Source: Streptomyces lacrimifluminis (GTDB taxonomy: Bacteria; Actinomycetota; Actinomycetes; Streptomycetales; Streptomycetaceae). From it: DNA of 64,000 bases. The notes under the pieces were generated by a model. It saw nothing but the letters and a program-made list of their open reading frames with translations. It was not told the DNA's origin and searched no databases. Position 1 is the stretch's first letter. Each line of letters opens with the position of its first letter. The translations under genes were made by a program, and so were the position numbers. Positions 54,096 through 63,973 of this stretch are shown here, piece after piece. The DNA lies in contig NZ_BMMU01000008.1 in assembly GCF_014646095.1 (NCBI RefSeq), positions 214,274 through 278,273 of the forward strand. The letters are read 5' to 3'.

Positions 54096-54231
54096 GCCGT
54101 TGAGGGCGACTGCCCCCTTTTGCCAGCCGGAGGACCCGCCACTCCTGCGCGTGTCCGCCGTGACAGGCCGCCAGGACCGGATCGGCGGCGGGCTCCCCGA
54201 GGACCGTACTCGGGGAGCCCGTCTGCCTTGA

Positions 54232-56013
54232 TCAGAACCCTGTGACGGGATTTTTCAGGGTGCCGATCAGCTGGAGGGCGCCTGCCGGATCCGCCAGATC
54301 CACCATCTGTTTGTTGTTGCGCAGCTGAAGCCGGTTGAGGCAGGACAGGGCGAACTCGGGGGCGAACATGTCGTACTGGCGGAATTTGTCGGCCAGTTGG
54401 GGGTTCGCCTTTTGGTAGGCGCGGGTGACCTCGGCGACCGTCCGCCAGAAGTCGTCCTCTTCCAGGACGCCTTCGGTGGCGAGGTTCGCGGCCAGGAAAC
54501 GGAAGAAGCAGTCGAAGACGTCCGTGAAGACGGACAGGAGCTTCTTGTCCTCCGGTACGTCCACGCGCAGTCGCTCGACCGTCGGCGGCAGTACCGCGTC
54601 CGGGTCCAGGACGGCGATCTCCTCGGCGATGTCCTTGTAGATCGCGCGCTGGACCATGCCGTCCCTGAGGACGAGGATGACGTTCTCGCCGTGCGGCATG
54701 TAGACCAGGTCGTAGGCGTAGAAGCTGTGCAGGAGCGGGGTGAAGTAGGCGTTCAGATAGCCGCGCAGCCACTCCTTCGGGGGCAGGCCCGACTGCTCGA
54801 CGAGCGCCGCCGCGAAGGAGCGGCCCTCGTGGTCGACGTGCACCAGGGAGGCCATGGTCGCGAGGGACTCCCCTTCGCCCAGGGACGACACCGGGCTCTC
54901 GCGCCAGAGAGCGGCCAGCATCTTGCGGTACGGGGAGTAGCGGTCGGTGGCGGCCTCGTACTCCAGGTGGCGGTAGCCGACCGCCGCGCGCTCGCGGATG
55001 ATCGACAGGCCGGTCGACTTCAACACCGGGTCGTTGTCGATGAGTTGGGCGAGCCAGTCGTTGATGGCCGGCGTCGCCTCCATGTAGGCGGCCGAAAGCC
55101 CGCGCATGAAGCCCATGTTGAGGACCGACAGTGCCGTCTTGACGTAGTGCTTCTCGGGGTCGGTCCGGTTGAAGAAGGTCCGGATGGACTGCTGGGCGAG
55201 GTACTCGTCGTCACCCTCCCCCAGGCAGACCAGGTGCTGCTGCGCGATCTCGGCGGCGAAGGTGACGGTGAGCTTGTTCCACCACTGCCAGGGGTGAACC
55301 GGGATGAAGAGGTACTCGGTGGGGTCGAGGCCCTGGTCGGACAGTTTCGTACGGAAGCGGACGACCGTCTCCTGCCCCAACTCCGCGCGCAGGAAGGCCT
55401 CGTACTCGATACCGACGCCTGCCGTGAACGCGGCGCGCGAGCGGTGCGCGGCCAGCCACACCAGCCGGACCGGGCTCGCGGTCTCGGGCGCGTACGAGAG
55501 GTACTCGTGCACGCCGAACCCGAGCCGCCCGTTGTTGGCGACGAAGCAGGGGTGGCCCTCGGTCATCCCCGTCTCGATCGCCTGGAACCCGCTGTGGATG
55601 AGCTCGGTGACGGGGATCTGCGGCTTGGTGAGCTTGTAGCAGGTCCCGGCGAGGGTGGAGGAGATCTCCTCCAGGTATATGGGCAGGACCTCGTCGCTCA
55701 GGCCGAGCGATTTTTTCAGCTCGATGAAGAAGTCGAGGGCGGAGAGCGGGAGTTCGGCCCCGTCCCGGTGCCGGGTGATCGAGTCGGCGTCGACCTGCCA
55801 GTGGTCGAGGGCGTGGCGGGTGGCGGTGAAGCGGTAGCGGGTCAGGCCGTCGTCGCCGAGTACGACGTAGCCGGCTGCTTCGGATCCGGGCTCGGGTTCG
55901 GGGGTGATCAGCCGTTCGTGCGCGAACTCGGCGAGGGCTTTGCGGATCAGGAGGCGGTTGGCCTGTTCCCAGCGTTCGGGGGAGAGGTGGGCAGTGGCGT
56001 CGGCGAGGCTCAT
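54232..56013 (-). CDS. desD: DesD, NIS desferrioxamine synthetase
   Basis: 593-residue IucA/IucC-family NIS synthetase (type C) that trimerises and cyclises N-hydroxy-N-succinyl-cadaverine to desferrioxamine E (or B) with ATP. Signatures: IHSGFQAIETGMTEGHPCFV (about 150), KTALSVLNMGFMRGLSA (about 340), LFIPVHPWQWWNKL and YMPHGENVILVLRDG, with the C-terminal FhuF-like domain (about 480-593). The start is fixed by an ATGA overlap with desC. Last gene of desA-B-C-D. Confidence 0.96.
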   Translation of the reverse strand: MSLADATAHLSPERWEQANRLLIRKALAEFAHERLITPEPEPGSEAAGYVVLGDDGLTRYRFTATRHALDHWQVDADSITRHRDGAELPLSALDFFIELKKSLGLSDEVLPIYLEEISSTLAGTCYKLTKPQIPVTELIHSGFQAIETGMTEGHPCFVANNGRLGFGVHEYLSYAPETASPVRLVWLAAHRSRAAFTAGVGIEYEAFLRAELGQETVVRFRTKLSDQGLDPTEYLFIPVHPWQWWNKLTVTFAAEIAQQHLVCLGEGDDEYLAQQSIRTFFNRTDPEKHYVKTALSVLNMGFMRGLSAAYMEATPAINDWLAQLIDNDPVLKSTGLSIIRERAAVGYRHLEYEAATDRYSPYRKMLAALWRESPVSSLGEGESLATMASLVHVDHEGRSFAAALVEQSGLPPKEWLRGYLNAYFTPLLHSFYAYDLVYMPHGENVILVLRDGMVQRAIYKDIAEEIAVLDPDAVLPPTVERLRVDVPEDKKLLSVFTDVFDCFFRFLAANLATEGVLEEDDFWRTVAEVTRAYQKANPQLADKFRQYDMFAPEFALSCLNRLQLRNNKQMVDLADPAGALQLIGTLKNPVTGF

Positions 56014-56561
56014 ACGGACATCGCCCTCTCGAACTGCTCGCGGGTGCAGAAACTCAGCAACGCCTTCTTCTCCGGCTTCTGTATCTCTCGCTCGGGCACG
56101 AACCCGACGGCTTCGTTCAGTGCGTGTACGGCCGTGTTGCCGACGTCCGGCTCGACGACGACGCGGGCGGTGCGCGGGTCCTCGAAGAGGTGGGTCATCA
56201 CGGCCGTGATGACGGACCTGGTGAACCCGGACACGGGTGTGTCGGTGGCCGGCACCAGGAAGTGCATGCCGACGTCGCCGGGCCGCGGCTCGTACAGGCC
56301 GACCAACTCGCGGTGCACCGGGTCGTACCGCTCCATCAGGAAGACGGGCTCGCCGTCGTGGAGGCCGAGCAGGGCCTCCTGGTGCTCGTCGGCGGCGACC
56401 TCCATGTAGGCACGCTCGACGTCTTCGAGGCGGGCGTCCTGCATCATCCAGTAGGCCGCCTTGGGGTGCGTGAGCCATTCGTGCAGCAGCTCGGCGTCCT
56501 GCAGGGGGTCGAGCGGCCGGAAGGTGAAGGTCGTGGCGGTCATGGCGGTTGGGGAGGTCAT
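56010..56561 (-). CDS. desC: DesC, N-hydroxycadaverine acyltransferase
   Basis: 183-residue GNAT-type acyltransferase that adds succinyl or acetyl to N-hydroxycadaverine. IucB/AlcB-like pattern: [46 protein letters not shown] and [20 protein letters not shown] (acetyl-CoA region, about 130-150). Overlaps desB and desD by ATGA at both ends. Confidence 0.95.
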   Translation of the reverse strand: MTSPTAMTATTFTFRPLDPLQDAELLHEWLTHPKAAYWMMQDARLEDVERAYMEVAADEHQEALLGLHDGEPVFLMERYDPVHRELVGLYEPRPGDVGMHFLVPATDTPVSGFTRSVITAVMTHLFEDPRTARVVVEPDVGNTAVHALNEAVGFVPEREIQKPEKKALLSFCTREQFERAMSV

Positions 56562-57880
56562 ACGGCGAACTCCTGGAAGGCGATGGTCTTCTCGACCGGG
56601 TAGTACTCGCTGCCGAGCAGCTCGCCGATGATGAAACTGTTGCGGTACGCGCCCATGCCCAGGTCGGGCGAGGTGATCGAGTGGGTGTGGACACCGGAGT
56701 TCTGCAGGAAGACCCCGCGTCCGGTCGTGTCGATCGCGTAGTTGCGGGCGATGTCGAAGTTGCCCTGGGTGTCGTAGCGCAGCCGGTCGCGGACGGGCCT
56801 CAGGAACTCCGGCTCGGCGTACTTGTAGCCGGTGGCGAGGATCAGGCCCTGGGTGTCCAGGGTGTACTCCTTCTCCTGCTCCTCCTGGCGCAGCCCGAGC
56901 GTGTACGTCGCGCTCCCGCTCTCGTAAGTCACCTTGTGCAGCGCGGAGTTGGTGAGCAGCCGGGTGGGGACCGGACCGCCGAGGTTCTTCCGGTAGAGCA
57001 GGTCGAAGATCTCGTTGATCAGTTCGCCGTCGATGCCCTTGAACAGGCCCTTCTGCTCCTGCGTGAGGCGGTAGCGGGTCCGCTCGGGCAGCGCGCGGAA
57101 GTAGTCGATGTACTCCGGGGAGGTCATCTCCAGCGTCAGCTTGGTGTACTCGAGCGGGAAGAAACGCGGCGAGCGCGTCACCCAGTTGAGCCGGTAGCCG
57201 TGGACGTCGATCTCGCTGAGGAGGTCGTAGTAGATCTCGGCGGCGGACTGACCGCTGCCGACGAGCGTGATCGACTCCTTGCCCTGCAACTCCCGCTTGT
57301 GCCGCATGTACTGGGAGTTGTGGATGAAGTCGCCGTCCAGGTCCGCGCACGCGTCCGGGATGTACGGGGGAGTACCGGTGCCGAGGACGAGCTTGCGCGC
57401 CCGGTAGAGGTCACCGGCGACCGTGCGGACGATGTACAGGTCATCCTCGTCCTCGTAGGTCACCTCTGCGACCGTGGTGTTGAAGCGGACGCTGCGCAGT
57501 TTGTTGGCGGCCCAGCGGCAGTAGTCGTCGTACTCGACGCGCAGCGGGTAGAAGTTCTCGCGGATGTAGAACGAGTACAGACGGCCCGATTCCTTCAGGT
57601 AGTTGAGGAAGGAGTACGGGGAGGTCGGGTCGGCGAGGGTGACGAGGTCCGACATGAAGGGCGTCTGGAGATGGGCGCCGTCGAGGAACATCCCCGAGTG
57701 CCACTCGAAGTCGGGCTTCGACTCCAGGAAGACGCCGTCGAGTTCGTCGATCGGCTCGGTGAGGCAGGCGAGGCCGAGGTTGAAGGGGCCGAGACCGATC
57801 CCGATGAAGTCGTAGGTCTTGTTCACTGCTTCGGTCCTGTCCACTGCTCCGGTGCTGTTCACTGCTTCGGTTCTGTTCAT
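56558..57880 (-). CDS. desB: DesB, cadaverine N-monooxygenase
   Basis: 440-residue flavin-dependent N-hydroxylating monooxygenase (IucD family) from the ATG at 57880. The FAD motif [17 protein letters not shown] (about 22-38), the NADPH motif [17 protein letters not shown] (about 205-222) and [13 protein letters not shown] (about 360) are all present. The N-terminal 22 residues are three 18-bp repeats (NRTEAV-like), each ending in a possible GTG start, so the true start may be a later GTG. 10 nt separate it from the desA stop. Confidence 0.95.
   Translation of the reverse strand: MNRTEAVNSTGAVDRTEAVNKTYDFIGIGLGPFNLGLACLTEPIDELDGVFLESKPDFEWHSGMFLDGAHLQTPFMSDLVTLADPTSPYSFLNYLKESGRLYSFYIRENFYPLRVEYDDYCRWAANKLRSVRFNTTVAEVTYEDEDDLYIVRTVAGDLYRARKLVLGTGTPPYIPDACADLDGDFIHNSQYMRHKRELQGKESITLVGSGQSAAEIYYDLLSEIDVHGYRLNWVTRSPRFFPLEYTKLTLEMTSPEYIDYFRALPERTRYRLTQEQKGLFKGIDGELINEIFDLLYRKNLGGPVPTRLLTNSALHKVTYESGSATYTLGLRQEEQEKEYTLDTQGLILATGYKYAEPEFLRPVRDRLRYDTQGNFDIARNYAIDTTGRGVFLQNSGVHTHSITSPDLGMGAYRNSFIIGELLGSEYYPVEKTIAFQEFAV
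57824..57877 (-). repeat. 18-bp tandem repeat at the desB start
   Basis: Three imperfect units of AACAGAACCGAAGCAGTG at the N-terminus of desB, each ending in GTG. Confidence 0.8.
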
Positions 57881-57890
57881 GGCTTCGGCT

Positions 57891-59354
57891 TCAGGAAGCG
57901 ACGGAAGTGGCGGAAGCGACGCGGTCGGCGGACTCTCCCAGGTACTGCTCGGCATGGCCGGCGATCAGGTCGAGTACGGCGGTGATGTCGTCCGTCGTGG
58001 TCTCGGGGTTGAGCAGGGTGAACTTGAGGTAGTGGCGTCCGCCGACCTTCGTCCCCGCGACCACGGCCGCCCCGGAGGCGAACAGGGCTTTGCGCGCGTA
58101 CAGGTTGGCTCGGTCGATCTCCGCCGGGTCGGTGACGGCGGCGGGGATGTAGCGGAAGACGAGGGTGGAGAGGGAAGGCTCGACGACGACGTCGTAGCGC
58201 GGGTCGGCGGCGAGCAGCTCCCAGCCCTCCTGGGCCAGGTCGCAGACCTCGTCGAAGAGCCCGCCGATGCCGTCGGCGCCCATCACGCGCAGGGTCATCC
58301 ACAGCTTGAGCGCGTCGAAACGGCGGGTCGTCTGAAGGGACTTGTCGACCTGGTTGGGGATGCGCTCCAGCACCATGCGGCGCGGGTTGAGGTACTCCGC
58401 GTGATAGGTCGCGTGGCGGAGCGTGGCCGCGTCCCGGACCAGCAGGGCACTCGAACTCACCGGCTGGAAGAAGGACTTGTGGTAGTCGACGGTGACCGAG
58501 TCGGCGCGTTCGATGCCGGTGAGGAGGTCGCGGCGCTTGACCGAGACGAGCAGTCCGCAGCCGTAGGCGGCGTCGACGTGCAGCCAAGTGCCGTACTGGG
58601 CACAGAGTTCGGCGATCTCGGGCAGTGGGTCGATGGAGCCGAAGTCGGTGGTGCCGGCGGTGGCGACGACGGCCATGGGAACCAGGCCGTCGCGCTCGCA
58701 GCGCTCCAACTCGTGGGCGAGGGCCACGGTCTGCATCCGCTTGTCGTGGTCGACGGGGATGGAGACGACCGAGTCGGGGCTCAGCCCGAGGAGCTTCGCG
58801 GACTTCCTCACGCTGAAGTGGCTGACCTCGGACGCGAAGATACGCAGTTCGGCGGCGGACTCGCTCTTGGCCTCCTCGCGGGCCAGCAGCAGCGCCTGGA
58901 GGTTGGACTGGCTGCCGCCGCTGGTGAAGATGCCGTCGGCGGCGGGGCCGAGGCCGATGCGCTCGTTGGTCCAGTCGATCAGTTTCCGCTCGATGAGGGT
59001 GCCGCCGGCCGACTGGTCCCAGGTGTCGAGGGAGGAGTTGACGGCGGAGAGGATCGCCTCGCCGAGCACCGCGGGTATGACGACCGGGCAGTTGAGGTGG
59101 GCGAGGTAGCGCGGGTGGTGGAAGTAGATCGCGTCGCGCAAATAGACCTCTTCGAGCTCGTCGAGGGCGGCGGCCTCGTCGAGGAGGGGCCGGTCCAGGT
59201 CGATCCGGTCGATGCGGGGGGCGAGGGCGTCGACCGTGACGCCGGTGAACGGACGGTCCGTGGTGGCGAGTTTCGCGGCCACCCGCTCGACTCCTTCGGT
59301 CACGGAGCGGCGGTACCGCTCCGCCGTCGTGTCATTGAGCAGGTGCGAGCGCAT
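57891..59354 (-). CDS. desA: DesA, PLP-dependent lysine decarboxylase
   Basis: 487-residue group II decarboxylase that turns lysine into cadaverine, the backbone of desferrioxamine. Pyridoxal lysine in [17 protein letters not shown] (about 305), [19 protein letters not shown] (about 145) and [13 protein letters not shown] with the conserved Asp (about 272). First gene of desABCD; an iron box is 61 nt upstream. Expressed when iron is low. Confidence 0.95.
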   Translation of the reverse strand: MRSHLLNDTTAERYRRSVTEGVERVAAKLATTDRPFTGVTVDALAPRIDRIDLDRPLLDEAAALDELEEVYLRDAIYFHHPRYLAHLNCPVVIPAVLGEAILSAVNSSLDTWDQSAGGTLIERKLIDWTNERIGLGPAADGIFTSGGSQSNLQALLLAREEAKSESAAELRIFASEVSHFSVRKSAKLLGLSPDSVVSIPVDHDKRMQTVALAHELERCERDGLVPMAVVATAGTTDFGSIDPLPEIAELCAQYGTWLHVDAAYGCGLLVSVKRRDLLTGIERADSVTVDYHKSFFQPVSSSALLVRDAATLRHATYHAEYLNPRRMVLERIPNQVDKSLQTTRRFDALKLWMTLRVMGADGIGGLFDEVCDLAQEGWELLAADPRYDVVVEPSLSTLVFRYIPAAVTDPAEIDRANLYARKALFASGAAVVAGTKVGGRHYLKFTLLNPETTTDDITAVLDLIAGHAEQYLGESADRVASATSVAS

Positions 59355-59414
59355 CGGGGGAGCCTCCGAGGGGACAGAGAGGGCAGGTGCTTGTTCGCCA
59401 TGTCGAACGGGCTG

Positions 59415-59439
59415 AACTTAGGTTAGCCTAACCTAAGTT
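59415..59439. promoter_or_regulatory. Iron box (DmdR1-type) upstream of desA
   Basis: 25-bp perfect palindrome: 12-bp arms AACTTAGGTTAG and CTAACCTAAGTT around a single C. Contains the TTAGGTTAGSCTAACCTAA consensus for the DtxR-family iron repressor DmdR1. Confidence 0.95.
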
Positions 59440-59496
59440 TCTGTGGGTCACTCCTGCCCCCACCCGTCACAGGCTGTGATCCATGCCTCTGTGCCG

Positions 59497-60381
59497 TTAT
59501 TCGGACTGTTCGCGGAGCTGCTCCTCGCTGAGTCCGCGCCGCCAGTAACCGACGAAGGTGACGGCCCGACGGTCGATCCCGCGCTCCCGTACGAGATGCC
59601 GGCGCAACTCCTTCACCGCGGACGACTCGCCCGCGATCCAGGCGTACGGCCGCTCGGCGCCGGGGAGTTGGGCGCCTCGGATGCTCTCCAGGGCCGTGGG
59701 CGCGCCGGCGGCCGTGTCTGTGGTCGTACCTGCGCCGCGCACGAGCCATGTGATCTCGGCGTCGGCCGAGGTCGCCAGATCCTGGATGTCCCCGGCGTGC
59801 CCGGCCTCCAGCCAGACCTGGGCCCGGGTGCCGGCGGGGAGCTGTCCGAGGATCGCGGAGGCGGCCGGTACGGCGGTCTCGTCGGCCCAGATGACGACGA
59901 GGTCGGTGCCGGTCGGCGGGCGGAAGCGGATCGCGCGGTTGTCCGCGATCGCCGGTCCGAGCAGGAGGACGCGGTCACCGGCGCCGGCGCGGGAGGCCCA
60001 CAGGGAGGCCGGACCGGCGGGGGCGGCGGCACCCGGCTCGACGCCGTGCAGGACGAAGTCGATGTCGATCTCCGTCGTGCGGCCGTGGGCGTCGGCGCGC
60101 AGCGCGCGGAGTGTGTACGAGCGCATCACCGCCCGTACGTCGTCCGGGAGTTCACGCCATCCCTGCCACCATCCGTCACCCAGCTCGACGGGCACGGCGG
60201 GGGCGCCCTGCCCCGGGTGCGGCAGGAAGAGGGAGAGGCTCTGGTCGTACCCGTCGGAGAGGAAGGCCGACAGATCGTCCCCGGCGAAGGTGACACGCAC
60301 GAGGGAGGGCCCGAGCCGGACGGTGCGAACGACATGGAGGGCGAAGAACCGGAAGGGGGCGGTGACGGCGGCGGTCGTCAT
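59497..60381 (-). CDS. desF: Siderophore-interacting flavoprotein (ferric reductase), DesF-like
   Basis: 294-residue siderophore-interacting protein (SIP): reduces ferric desferrioxamine inside the cell to release iron. FAD-binding barrel with SYTLRALRADAH (about 92; RxYT-type), VLHGVEPGAAAPAGPASLWA and the SIP C-terminal domain WLVRGAG, AWIAGESSAVKELRRHLV and TFVGYWRRGLSEEQLREQ. No signal. Gene lies between desE and the desA iron box, on the same strand. Confidence 0.9.
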   Translation of the reverse strand: MTTAAVTAPFRFFALHVVRTVRLGPSLVRVTFAGDDLSAFLSDGYDQSLSLFLPHPGQGAPAVPVELGDGWWQGWRELPDDVRAVMRSYTLRALRADAHGRTTEIDIDFVLHGVEPGAAAPAGPASLWASRAGAGDRVLLLGPAIADNRAIRFRPPTGTDLVVIWADETAVPAASAILGQLPAGTRAQVWLEAGHAGDIQDLATSADAEITWLVRGAGTTTDTAAGAPTALESIRGAQLPGAERPYAWIAGESSAVKELRRHLVRERGIDRRAVTFVGYWRRGLSEEQLREQSE

Positions 60382-60419
60382 GCGAACTCCTGATGCAAAT
60401 TGTCAGGGGACGCGATGAC

Positions 60420-60478
60420 GCGCCCCGAAAGGGGCGCGGGGAACTGCGCGACCAGCCAAGGCGGGCCCGCAGTTCCCC
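60420..60478. terminator. Terminator/repeat downstream of desE (family A variant)
   Basis: Hairpin GCGCCCC-GAAA-GGGGCGC (60420-60437) followed by a second stem GGGGAACTGC / GCAGTTCCCC (60438-60478). It includes the shortened family A repeat and lies between desE and the SIP gene, so desF may have its own promoter. Confidence 0.75.
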
Positions 60479-60520
60479 ACGACCAAGCACACTCACGGCG
60501 CAGATTCTGGGCGCCCGGCG

Positions 60521-61579
60521 TTAGCCGACCTTCTTCGCGCTCTCGATCGCCTCCGCGAGGCTCGTGAGAAGCGGCGTGCACTTGTCGTACGACAGGATCG
60601 GCTCGGGATTACGTGCGATCACCTGACCCGCCTTCACCGCGGGCAGCTGCTTCCAGGTCGCCTCGGTGATGTCGGCGGGCTGGATCGCCGACGTACGGTT
60701 GTCCATCATGATGACGTCGGCCTTGTACTTGTCGACGTTCTCCCAGCTCAGGTTCTCGTACCAGCCGCCGCTCGCCTTCAGGGCATCGGCGGACGGCTCG
60801 ACGAAGTTCACGCCGAGGGCCTTGAAGTACTCCAGGTCGACGGAGAGGTTGGAGCCGGAGACGTAGAAGATGTCCTGGCTCGCGGAACCGACCAGCACCT
60901 TGATGTTCGGCTTGGCCTTGGTGGCCGCGCGCAGTCGGGCGGCGGCGTCCTCGAAGGCCTTCTTCGCGGCGGTCACCTTGGCGGAGGCGGTGTCCGCGCC
61001 GAGGGACTTGGCCAGCTCCAGCATGCGCTGCAGCGGCTGGTCCAGCTGGATGTCGAACACGGAGATACCGACGGTCGGGGCGCCGACGGCGAGGATCTTC
61101 TCCTTGGACTCCTCCGGGACGTACCAGAGGGTGCCCGCGCTGTCGAACATCGTGGTGACGAGGAGGTCCGGGGCGAGGGCCGCGTACTTCTCGATGTTGA
61201 ACTGGCCCCACTCGTTGCCGAGGACGGTCACCTTGGTGACGTCCAGGTCGCCGGCCTGGACGTCGGCCTTGCCGTCCTTGGTCGTGGTCGGGCCGAAGAC
61301 GCCCTTGACCTCGACGCCGTAGTCGTAGAGCGCGGCGGCGACACCGGTGAAGGCGACGATGGCGGAGGGCACCTTGTCGGCCTTGGCGGTCTGGCCGCGG
61401 TCGTCCTTGAACGTCCAGGGCCCGGCGGGAGCGGCGGCGGCCTTCGACGCGTCCGCGTCCGAGCCACCGCTTTTCGCGTCGTCGTCCCCACAGGCGGCGA
61501 GGACGGCCCCGAGGCCGAGGGCGCCGCCTGCGGCGAGCATGCCGCGGCGGGAGAGGTGGATGGCACGGGCGTTGGACAT
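60521..61579 (-). CDS. desE: DesE, ferrioxamine-binding lipoprotein
   Basis: 352-residue Tat lipoprotein: SRRGMLAAGGALGLGA with lipobox VLAAC (Cys30). Periplasmic-binding class III fold: VAFTGVAAALYDYGVEVKGV, LAPDLLVTTMFDSAG, and a long bridging helix (about 195-225) as in FhuD-like siderophore binders. Binds ferrioxamine for an ABC importer not seen here. A second iron box lies 50 nt upstream. Confidence 0.93.
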   Translation of the reverse strand: MSNARAIHLSRRGMLAAGGALGLGAVLAACGDDDAKSGGSDADASKAAAAPAGPWTFKDDRGQTAKADKVPSAIVAFTGVAAALYDYGVEVKGVFGPTTTKDGKADVQAGDLDVTKVTVLGNEWGQFNIEKYAALAPDLLVTTMFDSAGTLWYVPEESKEKILAVGAPTVGISVFDIQLDQPLQRMLELAKSLGADTASAKVTAAKKAFEDAAARLRAATKAKPNIKVLVGSASQDIFYVSGSNLSVDLEYFKALGVNFVEPSADALKASGGWYENLSWENVDKYKADVIMMDNRTSAIQPADITEATWKQLPAVKAGQVIARNPEPILSYDKCTPLLTSLAEAIESAKKVG

Positions 61580-62035
61580 GAGATGGCTGCTTTCGAACGG
61601 GGCGGTTCGGCCCGCCGGACAATTCGAAGGTTAGGTTAGCCTAACTTTTCTTGGTGTCCAGAGGGTGGGGCGGGGGAGTGAGGTGAAAGGGTTGATGCGT
61701 GCCGTTCTCTGTGAGTGCCCTGTGAATCAAAGGTGGACTGCTTGATCGGGTGACTATTCATGCGCGATGGCGACACCTTCGCCGCAAAGGCGAAGGGAGT
61801 CGCGAGCGGCTTGGCGGCGAGGTTGATGCCCGACCGCAAGGCACGACGGGGCTGGGGCGAGGCTTCTGGGGTCCGGCGGGCGCGTGCTGGGCTGTCGCCG
61901 AAGCGGCTGAGGTTCAACTCGGGGCCGAAGCAGCCTAGTTACGGATAAGTAGGTGTACTCATGCCAGGACAGCGGTGCGCGGGCCATGGTTGAGGCATCG
62001 CGCAGCACGACGCGGCGCACTCACCGGAGGACACG
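61580..62035. other. Region between desE and the small membrane protein gene
   Basis: 456 bp with no convincing gene. Holds the desE iron box; short frames around 61750-61948 lack ribosome binding sites. Confidence 0.5.
61631..61647. promoter_or_regulatory. Iron box upstream of desE
   Basis: TTAGGTTAGCCTAACTT, a near-perfect match to the iron-box consensus (the right arm degrades after CTAAC), 52 nt from the desE start. Confidence 0.88.
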
Positions 62036-62389
62036 ATGAACGGCAACCGCCGCCCCCGCACCCTGCTCACCCTGGCCACGGACAACTGGCTTTCCCGGGG
62101 CTACCTGGCCGTGGTCGTCGCCGCGACGGGCTTCTTCCTCATCGACACCTTCTTCGTCTCCCACGCCGACGCCTCCATGTCGGGCGTGGTGCCGTGGCTG
62201 CTGACCGCTCCCCTGAGCTTCCTCTACACGCTTCTCCCCGAGAGCACGTTGAACGGCACGGGCGGCGGAGTGTTCCTGGCCCTCTACCTCGTGGGCATCG
62301 CTGCGGCGGCTCTGGCCAACGCGACGTTCATGGGGTACGCGCTGCGGAAGATCCGGCCGGCTTCGGGGGGTGCGGCTGCTGGGGTGTGA
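62036..62389 (+). CDS. Small four-helix membrane protein (SCO4225-like)
   Basis: 117 residues; CCGGAGGAC lies 4-5 nt before the ATG. Three membrane segments (about 22-42, 50-66 and 78-102; YLAVVVAATGFFLIDTFF, VPWLLTAPLSFLYTLLP, GGVFLALYLVGIAAAALANA). I associate it with a Streptomyces family of small membrane proteins of unknown function. A hairpin (62416-62439) follows. Confidence 0.7.
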   Translation: MNGNRRPRTLLTLATDNWLSRGYLAVVVAATGFFLIDTFFVSHADASMSGVVPWLLTAPLSFLYTLLPESTLNGTGGGVFLALYLVGIAAAALANATFMGYALRKIRPASGGAAAGV

Positions 62390-62415
62390 GCTCGGAAACG
62401 GGACGCGGTGGTTGG

Positions 62416-62439
62416 GAAAGGGTCTCTCGGGGCCCTTTC
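62416..62439 (+). terminator. Hairpin after the small membrane protein gene
   Basis: GAAAGGG (62416-62422) and CCCTTTC (62433-62439) around a 10-nt loop, at the exact left boundary of the Rhs remnant. Confidence 0.65.
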
Positions 62440-62442
62440 TGT

Positions 62443-63973
62443 ACGTCTTCGGCCAGCACAAGCTCCCCGGCGCGGCCACCAGCGACCTCACCAACTCTGT
62501 GTGGACGGTGCCGGTATACGGCAACGACTCCGGCGAGCCCGGCTACGACAAGGGCTCTGCCTTCGCCGACCGCTCGCTCACCCAGGCCTGGCGTTGGAAC
62601 CTGGACTACGTCGTGGACGTCCACGACAACGCCATGACGTACTGGTACACGCCCGAGACCAACTACTACGCCAAGAACGGTGCATCCACAGCTACGGCCA
62701 AGTACGTCCGCGGCGGCTATCTCACCGAGATCCGTTACGGCCAGAACAAGGACACGCTGTCACCGACGACACACACGCCTACACGCTCCAGCAACTGAAC
62801 TACGCCTACGACGCCGCAGGCAATGTCACGTCCATCTCGGACCCGATGACCCTCGGTGGCACCAGCGCGGCGGACAACCAGTGCTTCACCTACGACGGCC
62901 ACCGCCGCCTGACCGAGGCCTGGACCCCGTCGACGGCGGACTGCGCCACCGCCGGCCGTACGACGGCCAACCTGGGCGGCGCCGCTCCGTACTGGACGTC
63001 GTACACGTACAAGGACTCGGGCCTGCGCGCGAACGAGACCGCCAAGACCAGCAGCGCGACGACGAACAGGACGTACTGCTACGACAGCACAAAGGTCCAC
63101 CGCCTCCTCGCTACCACCGCTGCCAGTACCTGCACGGGTGTCACTGCGGCCTACGCCTACGACGCGACGGGCAACACCACGACCCGACCGGACGGCACAG
63201 CGAGCCAGACGCTGACCTGGTCGGCGGAGGGCAAGCTCGACACCCTCAAGGAGGGCACCAGCACCACCGGCTACGTCTACGACGCAGACGGCAACCTGCT
63301 GATCCGCCGCAACGCGGCCGGTGAGTCGGTCCTGTACCTGGGTGCCACGGAGGTGCGCCTGGACACCTCCACGTCGACGGCGAAGTTCTGGGCCCAGCGC
63401 TACTACACGGGCGCTGGTGCCACGATCGCCCTGCGCAGCAACAAGTCGGGCACGGACAAGCTGAGTTGGCTGGCTGCGGATCATCACGGTACGAGCGGTC
63501 TCGCGATCGACAACGCGACTCAGGTGGTCACGAAGCGCTCCAGCACGCCGTTCGGTGCCGACCGCGGCCAACCGGCGTACGGCCCCTGGCCCGACGACAA
63601 GGGGTTCCTCGGCGCTTCGGCGGACTCCGCTTCGGGGTTGACGCATGTGGGGGCGCGTGAGTACGACCCGTCAACAGGTCGTTTCATCAGCGTGGACCCG
63701 GTGCTCATCCCGGACCAGCACCAGTCGCTCAACGGCTACACCTACGCGGGCAATAACCCTGTCACTTTTAGCGATCCCACGGGTCTGTGGCTCGATGACG
63801 GCACGGGTCACAACGAGCCGGGCCGCGGCGGAGGCCAGAGTCCCACCCCCGGTGTCCCCAGCGGCACAGTCGGTGCCGACGGCTGCTACTACACCTGCGG
63901 TGGGGGCGGGGGCACGGCAAGTACCAACAGCAGTGGAACAGTGAGCTTCTTCAGCGTTGCCGCTCCAGGGTGA
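62443..63973 (+). pseudogene. Truncated, frameshifted Rhs/YD-repeat element
   Basis: Remnant of a large RHS-repeat protein. The first frame (62443-about 62765) reads TSDLTNSVWTVPVYGND, RWNLDYVVDVHDNAMTYWYT and VRGGYLTEIRYGQNKDTL. A second frame then starts directly at TDDTHAYTLQQLNYAYD and runs through YD repeats (YAYDATGNTTTRPDG, YVYDADGNLLIRRN), the core end DHHGTSGLAID, GAREYDPSTGRFISVDPV and NNPVTFSDPTG, to a short variable tail of about 65 residues, Gly/Thr/Ser-rich with two cysteines. The N-terminal secretion part and several repeats are missing. It is not a complete toxin gene, though the tail could be a remnant of a toxin tip. Confidence 0.85.

Noticed and set aside
54397..56409. 670-codon plus-strand frame opposite desD/desC
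   Set aside because: Antisense to confidently identified siderophore genes; no family resemblance.
61750..61948. Small frames upstream of the membrane protein gene at 62036
   Set aside because: No ribosome binding sites and no recognisable composition.
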